Of a DNA stretch of 11,394 nt, positions 6,612 to 11,394 are shown piece by piece. Made by a program: the position numbers and the translations under genes. A model generated the notes under the pieces. It had not been told where the DNA came from, searched no databases, and saw only the letters and a list, made by a program, of their open reading frames with translations. Source of the stretch: Pseudomonadota bacterium (lineage in GTDB: Bacteria; Bdellovibrionota_C; UBA2361; OMIW01). Each line of letters opens with the position of its first letter. Position 1 is the first letter of the stretch. The stretch lies in NCBI GenBank assembly GCA_900299205.1, contig OMIW01000187.1:1-11394 (forward strand). Direction: 5' to 3'.

Positions 6612-7760
6612 CTAAAAGAGTTTGTTGAGCCCCTTGAGGAATTGTGCGAGGGGTAGCACTTCGATAGTGGTATCGATACGTGCGCTGCGCGGGCCTAAAT
6701 ACACGACAATTCTTCTTTTTACCTCGGGAAGTTCCGCTATCGCGCGCAAACCATCGGCAAAATTATCCCGTAAACGCTCAGAGGCCTTTACTTCAATCGC
6801 GATCAGCTCGCTTCCCCGTTGAAGGATAATATCAACCTCTGGACCAGTTCCCCCGCTTGCCCAATAGAACATCTCGTCGAACTCTAATCGTCCTGCGTCT
6901 CTCTCCGCTCGTAAGAGAGTAATCACCCAACCCTCGAAGAGCGCTCCGCACTCCTCGATAGATACTTTGCCCAACTGTTTCTTAGTCGCTCGTACGAGAC
7001 CCGGATCGATCCAGTAAAGTTTTGGGTGTCTCTTCTCCTTCACCCTTAGCCGCCCCTCAAAGGCCGGCAATCGGAAGGCAAGCAGCGTATCTTCGAGGAT
7101 CTCTATGTAGCCCTGAACTGTTGTTCGAGCTACGCCAGCGTCTCGGGCAAGGCCGTCGATGTTCAATACCTGGGCGTGAAATAAGGCAGCGATCGGTAAA
7201 AATCTAAGGAATCCGGGAAGATTGCGCACAAGCGCCTCTGCCTGAATCTCCTCCTTGAGATACATCTGCATATACGCTTCGAGCTGTTTTGCGGGATTCC
7301 GGGCAGACCATACAAGGGGTATCGTCCCGAGTTGAAGAACCTTCTCCAAGTTGAAGTCTTTACCGAGCTCCTCTGGCATCAGCGGGTTCATCTGTAGCCT
7401 AACCGCTCGTCCACCGAGCAAATTCACCCCGGCTCGCCGCAACTTACGTGCGCTTGAGCCAAGCAGGGCGAATCGCACCTTAAGCTCCTCGATCGCCCGG
7501 TGAACTTCGTTGAGGAGAGAAGGGATCCGTTGAACCTCATCAATGACTACCCAGTCTCTCGGTCTGCGATCCTGAATGAGGGCCCGAAACAGCGCGGGAT
7601 TAGCGAGCAATTCCTGATAAAGCGCTTCGTCAAGGAGGTCTATCCTGAGAGCCTCTGGTAGTGCGCCTTTTACCCACGTACTTTTCCCGACCCCCCTCAC
7701 ACCAAGGAGAAAGAAGCTCGATGAGGGGACTCGGAGGAGACGGGGGTATTGTGTAATCAT
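6612..7760 (-). CDS. AAA family ATPase with DUF4143 domain
   Basis: The 382-residue protein belongs to the widespread AAA_14/DUF4143 ATPases of bacteria and archaea, whose cellular role is poorly known. Walker A is GVRGVGKS (20-27), Walker B WVVIDE (70-75), and LLGSSARKLRR (99-109) resembles the sensor region. A helix-turn-helix-like stretch (about 201-222, GLARDAGVARTTVQGYIEIL) leads into DUF4143, which contains PEVDIIL (308-314) and IAIEVKAS (320-327), a PD-(D/E)xK-like core with Asp310, Glu323 and Lys325. I prefer the ATG at 7760, giving MITQYPRLLRVPSSSFF, because family members usually begin this way. A TTG at 7796 would add 12 residues, and neither start has a clear Shine-Dalgarno. It ends in TAG. 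It lies on the same strand as mrr but 188 bases upstream of it, so a joint operon is possible but not shown. Confidence 0.88.
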   Translation of the reverse strand: MITQYPRLLRVPSSSFFLLGVRGVGKSTWVKGALPEALRIDLLDEALYQELLANPALFRALIQDRRPRDWVVIDEVQRIPSLLNEVHRAIEELKVRFALLGSSARKLRRAGVNLLGGRAVRLQMNPLMPEELGKDFNLEKVLQLGTIPLVWSARNPAKQLEAYMQMYLKEEIQAEALVRNLPGFLRFLPIAALFHAQVLNIDGLARDAGVARTTVQGYIEILEDTLLAFRLPAFEGRLRVKEKRHPKLYWIDPGLVRATKKQLGKVSIEECGALFEGWVITLLRAERDAGRLEFDEMFYWASGGTGPEVDIILQRGSELIAIEVKASERLRDNFADGLRAIAELPEVKRRIVVYLGPRSARIDTTIEVLPLAQFLKGLNKLF

Positions 7761-8061
7761 GTCGGCGATTCTGCCGCTAAAACGCCGACGAGTCAACGGA
7801 TTTCTCGGTGGAGAGATCGAATGAGTTTTTCCAAGTAGCTGATAGACCGAAAGAAGCCTAGGAAAATCAATACGACGCGAGCAACAGTAATGCGAGCGCC
7901 CCTAAACCTGAGGTTTGCCCGTCCGGATTTTACTCAAGGTGGCGTACTCCTCGGTTCAATGTTTTGTTTTACAACTAACGATCAACCAGATACGCCGCTT
8001 CCTTTCAAACCCTTAAACAGCAGATTCGGTTATAGCTCAAGACACCCTCCCATTCCCCAAC

Positions 8062-8072
8062 GTCTCTGAGAC
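8062..8072. repeat. 11-bp near-palindrome, right flank of the Mrr/ATPase segment
   Basis: GTCTCTGAGAC is the exact reverse complement of the copy at 5439-5449. CCCCAA lies at 8055-8060, one base before it, as CCCCAA also precedes the left copy. The pair encloses the two minus-strand genes. Confidence 0.45.
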
Positions 8073-8104
8073 TACTAGAATTCGCTGAATTACCCCCTCA
8101 GCTC

Positions 8105-8133
8105 TTTAGTATGGTTCTCAAGCCCGCTATACT
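8105..8133 (+). promoter_or_regulatory. Weak candidate promoter for rimO
   Basis: TATACT (8128-8133) matches the -10 consensus at five of six bases, with a poor -35 TTTAGT (8105-8110) at 17 bases. Transcription would start near 8140, about 70 bases before the rimO ATG. That start would cut into the Shine-Dalgarno of the small leader ORF described next, so at most one of the two is likely right. Confidence 0.25.
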
Positions 8134-8150
8134 CGGGAGGGGCTTCGGTT

Positions 8151-8213
8151 ATGTCTGAAGTGCCTGCTCCGTCTGCTCGGGCCTGTTTGCCCCTTATTGT
8201 CGTAACCTCATGA
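8151..8213 (+). CDS. Possible 20-residue leader ORF overlapping the rimO start
   Basis: ATG at 8151 is preceded by GGGAGGGG (8135-8142) at eight bases, a fair ribosome binding site. The frame encodes MSEVPAPSARACLPLIVVTS and ends with TGA at 8211-8213, which overlaps the rimO ATG as ATGA. rimO itself has no Shine-Dalgarno, so translation could be coupled through this ORF. The peptide resembles nothing I know, and it could be a chance frame. Confidence 0.3.
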   Translation: MSEVPAPSARACLPLIVVTS

Positions 8214-9694
8214 AATCTCTCACGATCATCTCTGATAGTCCTGACCAAATCGGCGATTCGGGTACTTCTTCGGCTCGGTCGGCCTGTTCCTCGGCCATAC
8301 ACGCTGCTCCCGATGCTCCCCATCTCGGGAGTTTCGGTGGGACGGCTGCGGTGGTAACGCTTGGGTGCGCTAAGAATCATGTGGATTCCGAGGTCATGCT
8401 TGGGTCGCTCGGCCAAGCCGGCTTCGAGATCGTGTCGGATCTTGCTGAAGCTGATGTGGTTATCGTGAACACCTGTGGATTCCTCGAGAGCGCGGTGAGA
8501 GAGAGTATCGATGCGGTGCTTGAGGCCGCGGAGTTCAAGGAGAAGGGGCGATTACGAAGGCTGATCGTAGCCGGGTGTGCGGTTGAGCGGTATCGCGACG
8601 AGCTGGTGGAGAGTCTTCCTGAGGTTGATGCGTTTGTTTTGACCAGTGAGCTTCTCTCGGTCGGGGCGGTTGCTCGGGGAGAGGGGATGGAACGGGCTCT
8701 CAGAGACGCCGGGCGGCCGTATTTTCTCTACGACGAAACGATGCCACGCCGATTGGCGTCGGCCCCTCACACCGCATATGTGAAGGTCGCTGAGGGGTGC
8801 AATCGGCCATGTACCTTCTGTATTATCCCCCGCATTCGCGGTGAGATGCGGAGCCGTCCCATCTCATCGATTGTGGGAGAGGTCCGGATGCTTGCGGTCC
8901 AAGGAGTGCGTGAGGTCAACCTCGTTGCGCAGGACCTCACCTCGTTCGGCACGGATGCCGAGCCTCGAACGAATCTGACGGCGCTCCTTCGTGCGCTTGA
9001 TGCCGAGAGGGTGATGCCCTGGATTCGACTGCTCTACGCATATCCGATAGGGATTGATTCCGAGCTTCTTCGTGCTATCGCGGAGCTGCCCTCGATCTGT
9101 GAGTACCTGGACCTTCCGTTGCAACACGCAAGTGAAGCGGTTCTCCGACGCATGAAACGGCCCGTCGGTTCATTTGCGACCCGCCCAATCGTCGAGCGAA
9201 TTCGCGCGACCGCTCCTGAGCTTGCGCTGCGAACGACCTTCATCGTCGGTTTTCCGGGAGAAACGGAGGAGGATATCTCCGAGCTTGAGCGATTCGTTGG
9301 CGAGGGCCATTTTTCGAGTGTGGGGGTGTTTACCTATTCGCGTGAACGGGGGACTCCATCACACGACTATGATGGCCAAGTTCCGGAGAAGGTCAAAAAT
9401 GAGCGGCGCCAGCGGATTATGGAGGCCCAGCAAGGGGTGGTGGCGGCGCGCCTTGGGCATTTTGTGGGGCAGCGACTCCCCGTGCTTCTTGAGGGGGCGC
9501 ATCACGATACTGACCTCCTCTTAACCGGTCGTGCGCGGTGGCAGGCTCCCGAGGTTGATGGAACCGTAATAATCAATGATATCGAGGGCGCTGAGGGCGA
9601 CGAGATCGATGGATCGAGGTTGCTGCCGGGGAATATCGTGACGGTGGAGGTTTCCGAGGTGGTGGGGTACGACCTTGTAGGGAGAGTGGTTTGA
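8210..9694 (+). CDS. rimO: Ribosomal protein S12 methylthiotransferase RimO
   Basis: RimO is a radical-SAM enzyme that adds a methylthio group to the conserved aspartate of ribosomal protein S12. The N-terminal UPF0004 domain carries one iron-sulfur cluster through Cys53 (LGCAKNHVDSE), Cys89 (VNTCGF) and Cys123 (AGC). The radical-SAM core has the CxxxCxxC motif as CNRPCTFC (Cys197, 201, 204). A TRAM domain fills roughly the last 65 residues. GCAKNxVDSEVMLG and NTCGF favour RimO over MiaB, as does the ERGTPS stretch near residue 380. At 494 residues it is somewhat long because about 46 Ser/Ala-rich residues precede the first conserved strand; no other ATG lies in this part. The ATG at 8210 lacks a Shine-Dalgarno. 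The frame ends in TGA. It stands alone here, with no ribosomal protein gene nearby. Confidence 0.94.
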   Translation: MKSLTIISDSPDQIGDSGTSSARSACSSAIHAAPDAPHLGSFGGTAAVVTLGCAKNHVDSEVMLGSLGQAGFEIVSDLAEADVVIVNTCGFLESAVRESIDAVLEAAEFKEKGRLRRLIVAGCAVERYRDELVESLPEVDAFVLTSELLSVGAVARGEGMERALRDAGRPYFLYDETMPRRLASAPHTAYVKVAEGCNRPCTFCIIPRIRGEMRSRPISSIVGEVRMLAVQGVREVNLVAQDLTSFGTDAEPRTNLTALLRALDAERVMPWIRLLYAYPIGIDSELLRAIAELPSICEYLDLPLQHASEAVLRRMKRPVGSFATRPIVERIRATAPELALRTTFIVGFPGETEEDISELERFVGEGHFSSVGVFTYSRERGTPSHDYDGQVPEKVKNERRQRIMEAQQGVVAARLGHFVGQRLPVLLEGAHHDTDLLLTGRARWQAPEVDGTVIINDIEGAEGDEIDGSRLLPGNIVTVEVSEVVGYDLVGRVV

Positions 9695-9769
9695 GGGGGC
9701 AGGGAGCTGTTTCGATGGGGAGACGCTAAATCCAGGTAGGGAAGTTGAGCTGAATCGGTTACGATGGTA

Positions 9770-9798
9770 AGCGGGGTCCGCCTTGTGTCACCCCCGCT
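9770..9798 (+). other. Weak hairpin between rimO and the glycosyltransferase gene
   Basis: AGCGGGG (9770-9776) can pair with CCCCGCT (9792-9798) around a 15-base loop. No T-run follows, so it is not a convincing terminator. A possible -10 element CATAAT lies just after it (9809-9814), which would give a short leader for the next gene. Confidence 0.25.
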
Positions 9799-9836
9799 CA
9801 TCACCGTTCATAATTTGCCCGCCTCTTGCTTTGCCT

Positions 9837-10640
9837 ATGCACACTCCGCACGACCAGGCTCCGGCCCGCTCTCCCCGAATCGGCATCTTTATTATCGCGT
9901 ATAACGCAGTAAATCACCTAATAAAAACGCTTCAACGGATCCCATTAGAGGTGTGGGAGCAGGTCGAAGAGGTGTTTGTTATCGACGATTGCAGCAATGA
10001 TAACACCTACTATGCAGCACTTGGGTATAAGCTGCACGAAGGGGTGGATAAGCTCAAGGTATATCGCAATCAGTCAAATCAGGGCTATGGAGGGAATCAA
10101 AAAGTTGGTTACCAATACGCTATCGAGCAGGGCTTCGATATCGTTGCCCTCGTTCATGGTGATGGTCAGTATGCTCCTGAGGTGCTCGGTAACCTTCTCG
10201 CTCCTCTCGTAAGGGGAGATGCGGAGATGGTTTTTGGTTCCCGCATGGCGGTCCCCGGGGCGGCTCGAGCGGGCGGAATGCCCCTCTACAAATATTGGGG
10301 TAATCGTATCCTTACTGGTATTCAGAACTACCTCACCGGTCTGCACCTGTCCGAGTACCACTCGGGATATCGGCTCTACTCGGTCGATGCGTTAAAAAAG
10401 ATTCCTTTCCAATCATTCACGAACACCTGGCACTTCGATACCCAAATTATCCTGGCGCTTGCGGAGCGGGGAGCGCGGATCGTCGAGTTGCCGATTCCAA
10501 CCTATTATGGTGATGAGATTTGCCATGTAAATGGGGTCCCGTACGCGGTAAATTGCGTGATGACGAGTATTCAGTTTGCCAAAAACAGGAAGCGGGGAGT
10601 GCTTTCTTACCCTGGGGTTATGGACGTTCCGCGTTTGTAA
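9837..10640 (+). CDS. Family 2 glycosyltransferase, DPM1-like, no membrane segment
   Basis: The 267-residue protein has the GT-A fold of family 2 enzymes, which move a sugar from a nucleotide donor to a lipid or polymer acceptor. The N-terminal strand IGIFIIAYNA (15-24), VFVIDDCSNDNT (47-58), the metal-binding region VHGDGQYAPE (106-115) in place of the usual DxD, and YHSGYRLYS (174-182) resemble dolichyl-phosphate mannosyltransferase-like proteins. There are no transmembrane helices, so it probably works at the cytoplasmic face of the membrane or in polysaccharide assembly. I chose ATG 9837 because the frame upstream to a TTG at 9783 looks non-coding. Neither start has a Shine-Dalgarno. The sugar and acceptor cannot be told, and no other envelope polysaccharide genes are in view. 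It ends in TAA shortly before a shared terminator. Confidence 0.88.
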   Translation: MHTPHDQAPARSPRIGIFIIAYNAVNHLIKTLQRIPLEVWEQVEEVFVIDDCSNDNTYYAALGYKLHEGVDKLKVYRNQSNQGYGGNQKVGYQYAIEQGFDIVALVHGDGQYAPEVLGNLLAPLVRGDAEMVFGSRMAVPGAARAGGMPLYKYWGNRILTGIQNYLTGLHLSEYHSGYRLYSVDALKKIPFQSFTNTWHFDTQIILALAERGARIVELPIPTYYGDEICHVNGVPYAVNCVMTSIQFAKNRKRGVLSYPGVMDVPRL

Positions 10641-10662
10641 TCGGATACGGTATCACGCGCCC

Positions 10663-10705
10663 AAAAAAAAGAGCCCGCATTCTTCCCTAAGGTAAGAGTG
10701 CGGGC
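10663..10705 (-). terminator. Intrinsic terminator for the convergent minus-strand gene
   Basis: GCCCGCATTCTT (10673-10684) pairs with AAGAGTGCGGGC (10694-10705), a 12-bp stem with one G-U on one strand and a 9-base loop. On the minus strand it is followed by eight T residues (A-tract 10663-10670), 32 bases past the stop of the minus-strand gene. It may also slow plus-strand transcription from the glycosyltransferase gene, but without a T-run on that side. Confidence 0.85.
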
Positions 10706-10736
10706 AGAGTAAGATAACCTTTTGAGGGCAGGATTA

Positions 10737-11297
10737 TCATGAGGTGGACTCCATTTCGGCGTTCAGCCTTCGAAGGAGGCCTGAGGCCCACCGGACGTTA
10801 ACGGTGGCGGTGCCCTTGAACGATGGATACCCTCTTCTCAGTACCTCGCTGAGGTTACCTTGGTAGAAGGTAAGTCCTCCACCTTGGAAGAAGAGCGTAA
10901 GAGAATGTTGGTCATCAACATCCCTCGTGATCTGAATAACCGCGGAGCCCGATACACGACCCACTACGATGAGTAATCTTCGTTCCCTGCCTAATCTGAA
11001 GGCGGCGCGAGTTTTTTTCTCACGCTTTAAGGACCGTGAGATTTGACCTCCATTTCGGGGCATCGCGCTGCGACCTCTGCTTCGGGCTTGTGACCAGACG
11101 CGATTAGCTGCCTCGACCTCGGATACGCCTCGGACACGCACAAGCCTTATCCTTGATGGATTTGTGAGGAACTGTTGAAGTTCCTCTTCGGGCCGTATGC
11201 GCGGAGGATCACGAAGCAGACCCAGTATGATGAGGGCCATAAGTCCTCCCAAGACACAGAGAAAACCGACCATACCTCTCAACCTTTTTGAGGACAC
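10737..11297 (-). CDS. Membrane-anchored protein of unknown function
   Basis: I do not recognise this protein. Read from GTG at 11297 it has 186 residues: a basic N-terminus (KRLRG), one hydrophobic segment at about 9-28, and then a soluble, Arg-rich domain of about 155 residues that ends with beta-rich stretches such as SLTLFFQGGGLTFYQGN. This pattern suggests a single anchor or uncleaved signal with the rest outside the cytoplasm. An ATG at 11273 would start right at the hydrophobic segment. The frame stays open without a stop to the window edge, reading a Pro-rich sequence, so the real start may lie outside. It ends in TGA and is followed by a strong terminator, which supports it as a real gene. 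It runs convergent to the glycosyltransferase gene. Confidence 0.6.
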   Translation of the reverse strand: MSSKRLRGMVGFLCVLGGLMALIILGLLRDPPRIRPEEELQQFLTNPSRIRLVRVRGVSEVEAANRVWSQARSRGRSAMPRNGGQISRSLKREKKTRAAFRLGRERRLLIVVGRVSGSAVIQITRDVDDQHSLTLFFQGGGLTFYQGNLSEVLRRGYPSFKGTATVNVRWASGLLRRLNAEMESTS

Positions 11298-11363
11298 TAT
11301 CGTGCGGAGATGGGAATTACAAGGAGTCCCGGAGTCGTTGCGAGTACGGGGTTGATCGGAAAA

Positions 11364-11394
11364 AGGAGGAGGGGCGCCTGGAATGCGATGCGGA
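11364..11394 (+). other. Possible start of a plus-strand gene cut by the window edge
   Basis: Overlapping AGGAGG sequences (11364-11372) lie 10 bases ahead of ATG 11383, with another ATG at 11388. Only four codons remain, so no product can be inferred. If real, it would be divergent from the minus-strand membrane protein gene and incompatible with a long extension of it. Confidence 0.2.

Larger units (their letters stand above)
7761..8150. other. Intergenic region between the divergent ATPase gene and rimO
   Basis: About 390 bases hold no gene I can support. On the plus strand the region contains a 13-bp palindrome AAACCTGAGGTTT (7904-7916), the right-hand GTCTCTGAGAC (8062-8072) and a possible rimO -10 element (8128-8133). 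No tRNA or clear terminator is visible. It should contain divergent promoters for the ATPase gene and rimO. Confidence 0.5.

Noticed and set aside
7970-7995. ACAACTAACG-like sequence as an integron attC site
   Set aside because: No partner core site or folded attC structure was found and there is no integrase in view.
8090-8416. Minus-strand open frame across the rimO start
   Set aside because: Overlaps the rimO N-terminus and is rich in Arg and Ser without any motif; probably a shadow frame.

Overview
The window comes from a bacterial chromosome that looks moderately GC-rich by eye. An MlaF-like ABC ATPase (lipid transport at the outer membrane) and RimO both point to a bacterium, most likely a diderm. 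I cannot place it in a phylum from sequence alone. Glycyl-tRNA synthetase is the one-subunit homodimeric type, not the alpha2beta2 type of most Proteobacteria, which fits a lineage outside the common Gammaproteobacteria.

Layout. Left part (1-5389, all plus strand): the 3' end of an MlaF-like ABC ATPase whose catalytic Glu and H-loop His are both replaced; a Ski2-like RNA helicase cut into two in-phase reading frames by one TAG codon placed exactly between the two RecA lobes; then glyS and aroC, which overlap by ATGA. A sigma70-like promoter and a 10-bp hairpin lie just ahead of glyS. Middle part (about 5390-8209): an accessory segment on the minus strand, with an Mrr-type restriction endonuclease, a short decayed reading frame, and an AAA ATPase of the DUF4143 family. 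It is bordered on both sides by the same 11-bp near-palindrome (GTCTCWGAGAC). Right part (8210-10640, plus): rimO, preceded by a possible 20-codon leader ORF, and a soluble family 2 glycosyltransferase. A strong intrinsic terminator separates the glycosyltransferase from a convergent minus-strand gene for a small membrane-anchored protein of unknown function, whose frame stays open to the right edge.

How the genes fit together. Most plus-strand genes are housekeeping: RNA remodelling or decay (helicase), tRNA charging and aromatic amino-acid synthesis (glyS-aroC, probably co-transcribed), and ribosomal protein S12 modification (rimO). The Mrr/ATPase segment interrupts this strand bias and looks like a small acquired defence-type island. 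I see no clear CRISPR array, tRNA, rRNA, transposase or integrase. The observations most worth following are the amber-split helicase with a well-placed Shine-Dalgarno for its second half, the doubly degenerate ABC ATPase, and the palindrome-flanked Mrr/ATPase segment.
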